From Ahaetulla prasina (lineage: Eukaryota > Chordata > Lepidosauria > Squamata > Colubridae): a stretch of 64,000 bases of DNA. Under the pieces are notes generated by a model. The model had not been told where the DNA came from. It worked only from the letters and a program-made list of their open reading frames with translations, and searched no databases. Made by a program: the position numbers and the translations under genes. Shown here in pieces: positions 11,035 to 21,240 of this stretch. Where the stretch lies: positions 4,789,959 through 4,853,958 of the forward strand of contig NC_080543.1 in the NCBI RefSeq assembly GCF_028640845.1. Reading direction: 5' to 3'. The first letter of the stretch is position 1. Every line of letters begins with the position of its first letter.

Positions 11035-11516
11035 AAGTTCCAGGTTGCTTCTCTTCTTCTGGGATGTGTTTTGATTTTTTTTCCCATCTAGCCCACAGCC
11101 TTGATATTTGCTGGTCTCTCCCATCAGAGTCCAGGTTGAATCCGCTTAAAGGCTGCAGATGTGGACCAGACGAGGGGTGAAATGCTCTCACCCGATCCCG
11201 TAGTGATGGTGACGGGTGGTTTGGAGAACCGGTAGCAAAAATCCCTGCCCCCACCTCCTCCCATGTCCAGCTGAGCCGTGCTATCATGAGTGGTTTTTTA
11301 AAAAAAAAACTTTTAAAGTAAAAAAAAAAGAAGTTGGCCACGCCCACCCAGTCACATTACCCCTCCCCACCAAGCCACACCTACAGAACCGGTAGTAACA
11401 AATTTTATATAGGGTACAGAGAACCAGTTTTTAAGTTATTCAAGCCCCACCACTGGTTAGCATCAATCTATCATGAAGTGTTATTACCACTTTATGATGC
11501 CTTGGTAAGACCACAC
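11035..11516. repeat. Duplicated intron segment with hAT-like fragment
   Basis: 11050-11165 repeats the 7200-7315 segment (TTGATATTTGCTGGTCTCTC). 11172-11455 is a shortened copy of the CAGGGGTGAAATG hAT-like element ending CCCCACCACTGG. Then comes the CR1 remnant around CATGAAGTGTTATTACCACT, also present at 9606 and 14460. Confidence 0.65.
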
Positions 11517-12440
11517 TTATTTATTTATTTAATCGCATTTTTATACCGCCCTATCTCCCGGGGGACCCAGGGCGGTTTACAGCCTAATAAAAACATAGAT
11601 ATAAATACAAAATAAAACACCAATTAAAAAACGTATTAAATAAGGCCAAATATTAAAAAATTGCAATAAAAATAATAAAACCCCCGTTAAAACCAAATTT
11701 AAAATTTAAAATTCTAGTCCAGTCCTGCGCAAATAAATAGATGTGTCTTAAGCTTGCGGCGAAAGGTTCGAAGGTCAGGAAGTTGGCGAAGTCCTGGGGG
11801 AAGTTCGTTCCAGAGGATGGAGCCCCCACAGAAAAGGCCCTTCCCCTGGGTGTCGCCACTCGGTACTGCCTGGCTGACGGCACCCTAAGGAGTCCCTCCC
11901 TGTGAGAGTGCACGGGTCGGTGGGAGGCAATCGGTGGCAGCAGACGGTCCCGTAGGTAACCCGGCCCTATGCCATGGAGCGCTTTGAAGATAGTTACCAA
12001 AACCTTGAAGCGCACCCGAAAGGCCACAGGTAGCCAGTGCAGTCTGCGCAGGAGAGGTGTCACATGGGAGCCACGAGGGGTTCCCTCTATCACCCGCGCA
12101 GCCGCATTCTGGACCAACTGGAGCCTCCGGGTGCTCTTCAAGAGGAGCCCCATGTAGAGAGCATTGCAGTAATCCAGACGAGATGTCATGAGAGCATGAG
12201 TGACCGTGCATAGGGCATCCCAGTCTAGAAAGAGGCGCAACTGGCGAACCAGGCGAACCTGGTAAAAAGCTCTCCTGGAGACGGCCGTCAAATGGTCTTC
12301 AAAAGACAGCCATCCATCCAGGAAAACGCCCAAGTTGCGCACCCTCTCCATTGGGGCCAATGACTCGCCCCCATAAGTCAGCCACGGCTGCAGCTGACTG
12401 TACCGGGGTGCCGGCATCCACAGCCACTCTGTCTTGGAGG
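11517..12440 (-). mobile_element. L2-type LINE, 3' end (copy 3, best preserved)
   Basis: A 254-codon minus-strand frame (11653-12417) contains the same L2 RT C-terminal blocks as copy 2 and extends into the 3' UTR. Near-identity with copy 2, including the same CR1 insertion point, shows the two were duplicated together. No endonuclease or YxDD motif is present, so it is inactive. Confidence 0.88.
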
Positions 12441-12582
12441 GATGAAATACTGCATCTAATTCTGGTCACCAGAATTCAAAAAAAGAGGTTACGAGCCTAG
12501 AAAGAGTGCAGAGAAGAGCAACGAAGATGATCAGGGGTCTAGAGGCTAACCCATGTGATGAATGAGTGTGGGTACTAGGTAA

Positions 12583-13104
12583 GTCTAATCCAGCGGTTCT
12601 CAACCTGTGGGTCGCGACCCCGTTGGGGGTCGAATGACGATTTGCCAGGGGTCGCCTAAGACCATCGGAAATATGGGAAGTATACTTGCGAGTTGAAGAA
12701 TCGCGCTCCAATGGTTGACTCCACAAGCCAGCTGCAGGCTCTTCAAATCGCTAGCCGAATTCGGCTTCAGGTGCGATGAATTAAAAAAGAGAGGAATCTT
12801 TGCTCTGATGTCTCCCTCTCAAGCCAGCTGCAATCACTCCCTATCGCTAGCCTAATCTGGCTTCAGGCGCGATAAACTTAATAGGGGAGGAGTCTCCGCT
12901 TTAATGCCTCCGTCCTCAAGGCAATCGCAAGCAGTTCAGATCGCTAGCCAATACGGCTTCAGGCGCGATCAATTCAAAACGAAAATAATTTTACGGTTGG
13001 GGTTGCCACATCGTGGGGAATTGTATTAAAGGGGTCGCCACATCGTGGGGAATTGTATTAAAGGGGTCACAGCACTATAAAGGTTGAGAACCACTGGTCT
13101 AATC
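12583..13104 (+). mobile_element. SPIN-like hAT MITE, full length with 8-bp target duplication
   Basis: Element 12591-13096 (506 bp) begins CAGCGGTTCTCAACC and ends GGTTGAGAACCACTG, inverted ends, flanked by GTCTAATC on both sides (12583-12590, 13097-13104). The 8-bp duplication is the hAT hallmark. The termini and GTCGCGACCCCGTTGGGGGT match what I recall of SPIN, a family known for horizontal transfer among vertebrates including squamates. The interior has no transposase. It inserted into a CR1 remnant. A 39-bp segment (GGTCGCCACATCGTGGGGAA onward) is tandemly doubled near its end. Confidence 0.75.
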
Positions 13105-13128
13105 TAACAAAGAGAAGGACTAGGGATG

Positions 13129-13790
13129 ATATATATATATATATATATAGGAAGAAGAAAAGAAAAACAATAGGACAGGAATGGTAGGCACGTTTGTGCG
13201 GTTATGCGCGCCCCTTATGGTCCTCTTAGGAATGGGGTGAGGTCAATAGTAGAAAGTTTTTGGTTAAAGCTTTTAGGATTATGAGAAGAGACCACAGAGT
13301 AAAGTATTCCAAGCACTGATGATTCTGTTACAGAAGTCATATTTTCTGCAATCTAGATTAAAGCGGTTGACATTTAGTTTAAATCTATTAGTTGCTCTAG
13401 TATTATTGCAATTAAAGCTGAAGTAGTCTTTAACAGGAAGGACATTACAATAGATGATTCTATGAGTTAAACTTAGGTCTTGTTGGAGGCGACGGAGTTC
13501 CAAGTTTTCTAAGCCTAGGAGTTCAAGTCTGGTGGGGTAAGGTATTTTGTTGTTTTCAGAGGAATGGAGAACTCTTCTTGTAAAATATTTCTGGACACGT
13601 TCAATTGTATTGATGTCAGAGATGTGGTGAGGGTTCCAAACAGGTGAGCTGTATTCTAGAATTGGTCTAGCAAATGTTTTATATGCTCTGGTTAGTAGTG
13701 TGGTGTTTTTGGAAATGTTTTTGTGGATGTAATAGCAATCTTCCAATATCTGAGGGGCTGCCACAAAGAAAAGGGGCTCAATCTATTTTC
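13129..13790 (-). mobile_element. (AT)n plus CR1/jockey-like LINE 3' end
   Basis: A short (AT)n run (13129-13149) precedes a minus-strand LINE. Its 161-codon frame (13279-13764) holds LLTRAYKTFARPILEYSSPV and the following C-terminal blocks, closely matching 3914-4537 and 16504-17061. Small deletions break the frame near the end. Confidence 0.8.
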
Positions 13791-13794
13791 CAAA

Positions 13795-14512
13795 GCCCCT
13801 GAAAAAGGCCTGAAAGCGGCTTGAAAAATGGTCTGAAAACGGCCTAAAAAACAGCCAAAAGTCGCCAAAAAATGGGTGGGGGCAGGTCCAGCCCCAATTG
13901 GCTGAATCCTACCTCTGCCTTTGAGGCAAGTGGCTGGGAGGCGGGGCTGGGTGTGATGAGTGACATCACCCACCCAGTCACATGACCAACCAGCCACACC
14001 TACCCAGCCAGGGGTGAAATTGCTCCCGGTTTGGACCGGATCACCCGATCCGGTAGCTATGGCGATGGGTGGTTCGGAGAACTGGTAGCAAAAATCCCTG
14101 CCCCTACCCCCTCCCATGCCCAGCTGAGCTGTGCTATCATCAGAGGTTGGTTTTTTTTTTAACTTTTAAAAGCATTTTTTCTTCGGCCGAAAAAATGCTT
14201 TTAAAAGTTAAAAAAAAAGCCTCTGATGATCGCGCAACTCAGCTGGGATCGTCAGAACCCTTTAAAAGCATTTTTTCTACAACCTCTTTAACCGAAAAAA
14301 TGCTTTAAAGTAAAAAAGTTGGCCACATTATTCCTCCTTAACAAGCCACGCCCACAGAACCGGTAGTAACAAATTTTATATTGGGTACAGAGAACCGTTG
14401 TTAACTGAATCATTGCTGTTGTTAAGTTATTCAAGTGCCACCACTGGTTAGCATCGATCTATCATGAAGTGTTATTACCACTTTATGATGTCTTGGTAAG
14501 ACCACACTTATT
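13795..14512. repeat. Minisatellite scrap and hAT-like element (copy 4)
   Basis: 13798-13860 repeats the CAGCCTGAAAA minisatellite. 13880-13990 matches 22390-22530 (GGCGGGGCTGGGTGTGATGA). 14015-14450 is nearly identical to the hAT-like element at 9155-9600, then the CR1 remnant of 9606 follows. The order of blocks differs from the other copies, which marks this as a rearranged duplicate. Confidence 0.65.
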
Positions 14513-14853
14513 TATTTATTTAATCGCATTTTTATACCGCCCTATCTCCCGGGGGACCCAGGGCGGTTTACAGCCTAATAAAAACATAGATATAAATACA
14601 AAATAAAACACCAATTAAAAACTTATTAAATAAGGCCAAATATTAAAAATTGCAATAAAAATAATAAAACCCCGTTAAAACCAAATTTAAAATTTAAAAT
14701 TCTAGTCCAGTCCTCTAAAATAAATAGATGTGTCTTAAGCTTTGCTAAAGGTTCAAGGTCAGGAAGTTGGCGAAGTCCTGGGGAAGTTCGTTCCAGAGGA
14801 TGGAGCCCCACAGAAAAGGCCCTTCCCTGGGTGTCGCCACTCGGTACTGCCTG
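14513..14853 (-). mobile_element. L2-type LINE 3' end (copy 4), truncated into exon sequence
   Basis: The 3' UTR and the end of the L2 frame match copies 1-3 until GGTGTCGCCACTCGGTACTG. At GGTACTGCCTG (14843-14853) the sequence switches to cyclase exon sequence. That 11-base word occurs in both parents. Confidence 0.8.
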
Positions 14854-14902
14854 TTTGGAGACACAGTGAATACGGCTTCCCGAATAGAATCTACAGGATT
14901 GC
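14843..14902 (+). pseudogene. Displaced 3' fragment of cyclase exon E with its donor
   Basis: 60 bp identical to the end of exon E (18810-18869), followed by the same GTAAGG donor and the same intron sequence through about 15100. It lies upstream of exon D, in the wrong order for the gene, and lacks an acceptor because L2 sequence replaces the 5' part. It is therefore a non-functional duplicate. Confidence 0.85.
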
Positions 14903-14984
14903 GTAAGGATCGGGTATTGTGTCAAGTTGCAATGTTGGCGTGGCATTTAATCTTAAATTTGTCTGGGGTGGGTGGGTGCGGGCT

Positions 14985-15255
14985 GAGCTATTCCCCCAAA
15001 ACCCCTGAAGGCAGGACAAGAAGCAACGGGTGGAAACCAATCAAGGAGAGAAGCAACCTGGAATTAAGGAGAAATTTCCTGACAGTGAGAATAATTAACC
15101 AGTGGAACTATTTGTCTTCAGAAGTTTTGTGTGCTCCATCACTGGAGTTTTTAAGAAGAGATGCGACAGCCACTTATCTGAAATGGTATAGGGTTTCCTG
15201 CTTGAGCAAAGGTTTGGACTAGAAGACCTCCAAGGTCCCTTCCAGCTCTGTTGTT
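14985..15255 (+). mobile_element. CR1 LINE 3' end (duplicate of 18960-19120 and 19315-19475)
   Basis: It encodes the CR1 RT tail ([32 protein letters not shown]) and ends GACTAGAAGACCTCCAAGGT CCCTTCC, the standard CR1 3' end. The first half matches 18960 onward and the second half matches 19314 onward, so it appears to be a recombinant of the two downstream CR1 copies. Confidence 0.75.
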
Positions 15256-16090
15256 CTGCATTCTTGCAAGCATTATATTAGAGAGCAGCTCTGGGAGTTG
15301 AAGTCCACAAGTCTTAAAGTTGCCAAGGTTGGAGACCCTGACTAGTTGTACCTACAAGGTCCTTTCCGACTGTGTCATTCTATTCTATTCATTCAACTGA
15401 GTCCAGCTCTCGGCAATTCTACAGCCCAGGTCTCTCCAACCTCGGCAACTTTCAGACTTGTGGACTCCAAGTCCCAGAATTCCTCAGCCAGCCATGCTGA
15501 GGGCCTCATGGTAGGCCTGGCCCTGAGGCTTCCTTGGAACAGGTTTCTCCAACTATGGCCACTTTCAGACTTGTGGACTTCAAGTCCCAGAATTCCTCAG
15601 CCAGCCATGCTGAGGGCCTCATGGTAGGCCTGGCCCTGAGGCTTCCTTGGAACAGGTTTCTCCAACTATGGCCACTTTCAGACTTGTGGACTTCAAGTCC
15701 CAGAATTCTTGCAAGCATTATATTAGAGAGCAAGCAAGGTGACCTTGATGGAAACAGACCAGTTTTGTTACCAGAGTAACGATGGAAAACCATAGTTTGA
15801 GCTCAAAATAACAAGAAGGCATGTGTCGGCCTTACCGGAGAGACAAGATAGGAAACAAGCCTAGATGAGTTAATTCTGCTTTCCTCCTTTCTCTTTCAAA
15901 CATATATACAAGAGACGTACAAGAAATCATGTATGCTTTTTCTTTCTTGTTGGGTTGTTAAGTGAATCTGGCTTTGCTGTTGACTTTTGTCGGAAGGTCG
16001 CGAAGGTTATCACAGGACTCCAGGATGCTGCAATCGTCATAATTATGAGTCAGTTGCCAAGTGTCTGAATTTTTATTTTTATTTTCCCAG
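15256..16090. repeat. Shuffled mosaic of segments from 18055-19740
   Basis: 15256-15425 matches 18468-18645. 15425-15710 holds two ~118-bp units like those at 1-430. 15700-15950 matches 19480-19730. 15960-16075 matches 18058-18180. 16076-16090 then jumps to the sequence just before exon E (18756-18770). Switches fall on short shared words such as GGTCTCTCCA and TTTTTATTTT. No gene is present. Confidence 0.7.
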
Positions 16091-16166
16091 GCCCCTGTGC
16101 TGCAGGAGTGGTGGGCCTCACCATGCCCAGGTACTGCCTGTTTGGAGACACAGTGAATACGGCTTC
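16091..16166 (+). pseudogene. Displaced 5' fragment of cyclase exon E with its acceptor
   Basis: 76 bp identical to the start of exon E (18771-18846), preceded by the same TTTTATTTTCCCAG acceptor. At AATACGGCTTC (16156-16166), a word shared with the SPIN element, it switches to SPIN sequence, so the last 23 bases and the donor are missing. It lies upstream of exon D and would act only as a decoy acceptor. Confidence 0.85.
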
Positions 16167-16374
16167 AGGCGCCATAAACTTAATAGGGGAGGAGTCTCCG
16201 CTTTAATGCCTCCATCCTCAAGGCAATCTCAAGCAGTTCAGATCGCTAGCCAATACGGCTTCAGGCGCGATCAATTCAAAACAAAAATAATTTTATGGTT
16301 GGGGTCGCCACATCGTGGGGAATTGTATTAAAGGGGTCACAGCACTATAAAGGTTGAGAACCACTGGTCTAATC
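16156..16374 (+). mobile_element. SPIN-like hAT MITE, 3' part
   Basis: It matches 12880-13104, including the terminal GGTTGAGAACCACTG (ending 16366) and the same GTCTAATC flank (16367-16374). The 39-bp internal doubling of the 12591 copy is absent. Because the flank is shared, this is a copy of the same insertion. Confidence 0.7.
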
Positions 16375-16396
16375 TAACAAAGAGAAGGACTAGGGA

Positions 16397-16398
<2 letters not shown>

Positions 16399-16482
<84 letters not shown>
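16399..16482. repeat. (AT)42 dinucleotide repeat
   Basis: An uninterrupted AT run of about 84 bp occupies the position of the 22-bp AT run at 13129 in the sister copy, so the duplicates have since diverged in length here. Confidence 0.95.
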
Positions 16483-16485
16483 GCT

Positions 16486-17097
16486 TAGCGTTATGCGCGC
16501 CCCTTATGGTCCTCTTAGGAATGGGGTGAGGTCAATAGTGGAAAGTTTTTGGTTAAAACTTTTAGGATTATGAGAAGAGACCACAGAGTCAGGTAAAGTA
16601 TTCCAAGCACTGATGATTCTGTTACAGAAGTCATATTTTCTGCAATCTAGATTAAAGCGGTTGACATTTAGTTTAAATCTATTAGTTGCTCTAGTATTAT
16701 TGCAATTAAAGCTGAAGTAGTCTTTGACAGGAAGGACATTACAATAGATGATTCTATGAGTTAAACTTAGGTCTTGTTGGAGGCGACGGAGTTCCAAGTT
16801 TTCTAAGCCTAGGATTTCAAGTCTGGTGGGATAAGGTATTTTGTTGTTTTCAGAGGAATGGAGAACTCTTCTTGTAAAATATTTCTGGACACGTTCAATT
16901 GTATTGATGTCAGAGATGTGGTGAGGGTTCCAAACAGGTGAGCTGTATTCTAGAATTGGTCTAGCAAATGTTTTATATGCTCTGGTTAGTAGTGTGGTGT
17001 TTTTGGAAATGTTTTTGTGGATCTTCCAATAGCAATCTTCCAATATCTGAGGGGCTGCCACAAAGAAAAGGGGCTCAATCTATTTTCCAAAGCCCCT
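16486..17097 (-). mobile_element. CR1/jockey-like LINE 3' end (duplicate of 13153-13790)
   Basis: A 185-codon minus-strand frame (16504-17061) with the same RT C-terminal blocks as 13279-13764, more intact at its end. After CCTGAAG (about 17100) the sequence passes to another LINE. Confidence 0.82.
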
Positions 17098-17100
17098 GAA

Positions 17101-17230
17101 GTCTGTGTCTTTCTTGTTGGGTTGCAGAACTGAACCAGACAGTTATAGAGGTCCAGATGACAGACTCAATCATTCCTCTGTAGAACTGGATCAGCAGCTC
17201 CTTGAGCAGTTTGAGCTTTCTGAGTGTGGC
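17101..17230 (-). mobile_element. Fragment of CR1-L3/Snake1-like LINE
   Basis: On the minus strand this is the end of an RT frame matching 60150-60290 (shared words GTTGGGTTGCAGAAC, CCAGACAGTTATAGAGGT). Truncated at both ends. Confidence 0.7.
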
Positions 17231-17482
17231 GCAGAAAGAACATTCTTTGTTGTCCTTTTTCGGTTAATAGTTATGTAGGAGAATGGTACAATCAAAATAT
17301 TGTATTTCTGGGGAGATGTTGTAACAGATGAAGACAGAAGAAGCAACAAGAAGACGAAGCCACCGAAGAAGCACCGAGATGACACATGGAAGGATCGATT
17401 GATGTATTAAGTGTTTGTTTGTGTATAAAATTAAAAAAAAACTTAAAAAAAAAAGAAATAGAAATAAAATTTTGATTTCCAG

Positions 17483-17657
17483 GTGGAGACCATCGGTGAC
17501 GCTTATATGGTGGCATCAGGGCTCCCGAAACGCAACGGCCACAGGCATGCCGCTGAGATTGCCAACATGTCCTTGGATATCCTGAGCTCGGTGGGAGCCT
17601 TCAGAGTGAAACATATCCCGGATTTGCCGGTGAAGATAAGGATGGGGCTACATTCAG
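17483..17657 (+). CDS. Cyclase exon D: catalytic domain, guanine-recognition Glu
   Basis: 175 nt, entering in phase 0 after TTGATTTCCAG and leaving after the first base of a Gly codon at a GTATCA donor. It reads [38 protein letters not shown] and IRMGLHSG. The Glu of VETIGDAY contacts the guanine ring and the Asp of GDAYM is the second metal ligand in class III guanylyl cyclases; both are intact. It follows the 10.9-kb rearranged intron. Confidence 0.96.
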
Positions 17658-18410
17658 GTATCAAGGTGTATTTTTTTCTGTGTCATGTGATCTAATATAT
17701 GAGGAGTTTTCCTTCTGGTATTAAATTTATTGAGGCCTTGAATTTTACTGACGACTTCTTTGTCGTGCCTGCTCGTTCCACGAAAATGGAGGTTGGTGGA
17801 CACACCCTTGACATAATTTTCTGCTTCAAGTTCAAATCCTAAATTTGACTCCCATTTTAAAGCCGTGGATAAGGAATAATGGAAAGTGCAATGGACAGAT
17901 GACAGGCTATACAGATGGGCCTCGACTTACGACCACAACTGACCCGCCCCCACTCCCAATTTCTGTTCCTAAGCAAAACATTTGTTAAGTGAGCTTTGTC
18001 CCGTTTTAGGATCTTTCTTGCCACCGTTGTTAACTGAATCATTGCTGTTGTTAAGTTGGGTTGTTAAGTGAATCTGGCTTTGCTGTTGACTTTTGTCGGA
18101 AGGTCGCGAAAGGTTATCACAGGACTCCAGGATGCTGCAATCGTCATAATTATGAGTCAGTTGCCAAGTGTCTGAATTTTTTTTATTTTTTTATTTTTTT
18201 TATACTCGTTCGTTGGAGTGGGAGTGGGACACGACAAGAAGCTTCTTCAGAGCCGGAAGTCCAGTTGCCTCTTGGAAAAAGCACCTTTGGAATTTGCTTT
18301 CAGAAGTTGTGGGAGCTTCATCCCTGGAGGCTTTCAAGAAGAGACTGGACTGCCACCTGTCTAAAATGGCCGTAGGGTCTCCTGCTCGGGCAGGGGTGGG
18401 GATTGGACTA
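17658..18410. other. Intron with TACGACC repeat and CR1 3' end
   Basis: 17913-18178 is a TACGACC-type dispersed repeat (GGGCCTCGACTTACGACCAC; CATAATTATGAGTCAGTTGC). 18255-18412 is a diverged CR1 3' end (AGAAGAGACTGGACTGCCAC). No gene. Confidence 0.6.
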
Positions 18411-18562
18411 GATCAGGGGTCTCTCCAACCTCGGCAACTTTAAAACTTGTGGACTTCCAAGTCCCAGAATTCTTGCAAGCATTATATTAGAGAGCAGCTC
18501 TGGGAGTTGAAGTCCACAAGTCTTAAAGTTGCCAAGGTTGGAGACCCCTGGACTAGTTGTAC
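18408..18562. mobile_element. Foldback MITE with near-perfect 8-bp target duplication
   Basis: 18416-18554 runs from CAGGGGTCTCTCCAACC to GGTTGGAGACCCCTG, with inverted arms carrying ACTTGTGGACTT and AAGTCCACAAGT. Flanks are GACTAGAT and GACTAGTT (7 of 8 match). The centre holds CTTGCAAGCATTATATTAGA, also found at 15710 and 19485. Confidence 0.65.
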
Positions 18563-18770
18563 CTACAAGGTCCTTTCCGACTGTGTCATTCTATTCTATT
18601 CATTCAACTGAGTCCAGCTCTCGGCAATTCTACAGCCCAGGTCTCTCCACATCTTCTGATCTTGCACTGTTGGTATTTTTATTTTTATTTTTTGCCATTT
18701 TCTATGATCTGGTGGCAAAACCTAGATCCATCTGAGGTATTTTTTTAAAAAAATCTTTTTATTTTCCCAG

Positions 18771-18869
18771 GCCCCTGTGCTGCAGGAGTGGTGGGCCTCA
18801 CCATGCCCAGGTACTGCCTGTTTGGAGACACAGTGAATACGGCTTCCCGAATAGAATCTACAGGATTGC
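18771..18869 (+). CDS. Cyclase exon E: catalytic domain, guanine-recognition Cys
   Basis: 99 nt after the TTTTATTTTCCCAG acceptor. With the last base of exon D it reads [13 protein letters not shown], then [20 protein letters not shown] and the first base of a Pro codon before GTAAGG. The Cys of RYCLFGD selects guanine and the Asn and Arg of NTASRIES stabilise the transition state. This is the only complete copy; fragments are displaced to 14843 and 16091. Confidence 0.96.
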
Positions 18870-18959
18870 GTAAGGATCGGGTATTGTGTCAAGTTGCAAT
18901 GTTGGCGTGGCATTTAATCTTAAATTTGTCTGGGGTGGGTGGGTGCGGGCTGAGCTATT

Positions 18960-19475
18960 CCCCCAAAACCCCTGAAGGCAGGACAAGAAGCAACGGGTGG
19001 AAACCAATCAAGGAGAGAAGCAACCTGGAATTAAGGAGAAATTTCCTGACAGTGAGAATAATTAACCAGCGGAACTACTTGCCACCAGAAGTTGTGGATA
19101 CTCCCAACACTGGAAGTGTTCGAGAAGAGATTAAGGACTAGGAGGTGACATGCTAACAGTCTTGCCATATTTGAGGGGCTGTCACAAAGAAGAGGGGGGG
19201 TATTAACTTATTCCCCAAAGCCCCCTGAAGGCAGGACAAGAAGCAATGGATGGAAACCAATCAAGGAGAGAAGCAACCTGGAATTAAGGAGAAATTTCCT
19301 GACAGTGAGAATAATTAGCCAGTGGAACTATTTGCCTCCAGAAGTTTTGGGTGCTCCATCACTGGAGGTTTTTAAGAAGAGATTGCACAGCCACCTGTCT
19401 GAAATGGTATAGGGTCTCCTGCTTGAGCAAGGGGCTGGACTAGAAGACCTCCAAGGTCCCTTCCAGCTCTGTTGT
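18960..19475 (+). mobile_element. Two CR1 LINE 3' ends in tandem
   Basis: 18960-19140 and 19150-19475 each carry the CR1 RT tail (AGGAGAGAAGCAACCTGGAA; GGAGAAATTTCCTGACAGTG). The second ends with GACTAGAAGACCTCCAAGGT. Both are 5'-truncated. Confidence 0.8.
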
Positions 19476-19751
19476 TCTGCATTCTTGCAAGCATTATATT
19501 AGAGAGCAAGCAAGGTGACCTTGATGGAAACAGACCAGTTTTGTTACCAGAGTAACGATGGAAAACCATAGTTTGAGCTCAAAATAACAAGAAGGCATGT
19601 GTCGGCCTTACCGGAGAGACAAGATAGGAAACAAGCCTAGATGAGTTAATTCTGCTTTCCTCCTTTCTCTCTTTCAAACATATATACAAGAGACGTACAA
19701 GAAATCATGTATGCTTTTTCTTTCTTGTTAAAAATAAAAATAAAAATCCAG

Positions 19752-19846
19752 CCTACAGGATTCACATCAGCCAAAATACTATGAGGATCCTTCACAATCT
19801 TAAAGAAGGTTACAAAATGAACTTCAGAGGGAAGACAGAATTGAAG
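19752..19846 (+). CDS. Cyclase exon F: end of catalytic domain
   Basis: 95 nt after AAAAATCCAG. Two bases complete the Pro codon from exon E; it then reads YRIHISQNTMRILHNLKEGY, KMNFRGKTELK and ends in phase 0 at a GTAAGA donor. YRIHIS...IL...GY...RG.TELK is the conserved terminal strand-helix region of membrane guanylyl cyclases. The exon is too short to show as a long open frame and is recognised by motif and phase. Confidence 0.94.
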
Positions 19847-19932
19847 GTAAGAAACAGTGGTGGGTTGCGTAGAAGCTACAAGATACTGGACTAAAATCCA
19901 CACGTGGTTGGAAAAAATGATAAAAAAAGACA

Positions 19933-20230
19933 TAGAATAGAATAGAATAGAATTTATTAGCCAAGTGTGATTGGACACACAAGGAATTTGTCTTGGTGCA
20001 TATGCTCTCAGTGTACATAAAAGAAAAGATACCTCCATCAAGGTACAACATTTACAACACAAATGATGGTCATAGGGTACAATTTAACACTTAATGATAC
20101 AACACTTAATGATAATCATAGGGTACAAATAAGCAATCAGGAACAATCAATATCAATATAAATCACAAGGATTACCAGCAACAAAATTACAGTCATGCAG
20201 TCATAAGTGGAAAGAGATTGGTGATGGGAA
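19933..20230 (-). mobile_element. CR1-L3/Snake1-like LINE 3' end
   Basis: AGAATAGAATAGAATTTATT followed by CCAAGTGTGATTGGACACAC and AAGGAATTTGTCTTGGTGCA. The (AATAG)n run is the tail of a minus-strand element. The same family lies at 50217 and 56966. The name Snake1 is from memory of snake repeat surveys. Confidence 0.7.
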
Positions 20231-20329
20231 CGATGAGAAGATTAATAGACTTTAATAGACTTTAATTAATATTAAATTAAATTAAATTAAATATTAATTA
20301 ATAGACTTTTAACATAAACTTTAAACACG

Positions 20330-20565
20330 AGGTTTTTCTACTGGGGATCATACCCGAAACGTATAACAGAGAATTGAGATATTTGATTGTGAATGTAGTA
20401 ACAGCGGCTAGAATTGTGTTTGCTAAAAATTGGAAAAATCAGAAAATACCAACGCAAGATGAAGTTATTAAGAAAATAATGGAATGTGCTAAAATGAGTA
20501 ACTTGACATTTGAAATTAGAGAACAGGAAGATGAACAATATTATAAGATATGGGATTTATTTTAG
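20330..20565 (+). mobile_element. L1-like LINE ORF2 C-terminal fragment
   Basis: The frame reads GIIPETYNRELRYLIVNVV, TAARIVFAKNWKNQKIPTQD and continues to KIWDLF then stop. The YL..N.VTAARI..A..WK...IPT pattern is typical of squamate L1 ORF2 C-termini. The upstream part is missing. Confidence 0.65.
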
Positions 20566-21240
20566 CAATGATTAGATTAAAAAAATATGTTAATGAAGTT
20601 TGGTAGAGGTTTCTATAAAGTAAGAATCGTTGAGATACATATTGATTCAAGATGATGAAATGAATGATGCAATACAATTAATGTAAAATTTAGAATATTT
20701 TATACGGAATGAGGGAAGAAACACTTATAGTTAAATAAATGATTAATTGACCAAAATACTTGGGTATATATTAGATTAGTAAAATGTAAAGTTAGATAAA
20801 TCATATTGTTATAAATATGGTGAAATTGCACAAAAGAACTGCGACCGACCAACCGACAGACTGTTTGTATTTGTATTGAAGATGCTTTTATGTATGTTTG
20901 TCAAAACAATTTTTAAAAAAATTACAAAAAAACCCCCAAAACCTGGCAGGAGGTTCCGCTCACTGACCCGAACATCTTCAAAAGTGATCTGCGCATGCGC
21001 AGAAGCTTCTGCCCATGTGCAGAAGAGTGCGCACGCGGGCACGATGCGAACCAGTAGTAAAGGTAAATAAAACCCAGCCCTGGTAAGAAGGTCCAGTGGG
21101 ATGGCCTGGAATGAAGCTACGGATAAAGTTTCCCCTTGTCCAGTTGTGTCCTTGACTTGCAACCATTACTTTAGTGATTGTTACACTAAAGGTTACCCAA
21201 AAAAGTTACGACGGCACCAAAAAAAAGGGAATTACGACCA
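20566..21240. other. AT-rich intron, no gene recognised
   Basis: Low-complexity AT-rich sequence to about 20860, then short unclassified segments including CTTCAAAAGTGATCTGCGCA and CCTTGACTTGCAACCATTAC, the latter the start of a TACGACC-type repeat. No exon signals of note. Confidence 0.5.
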
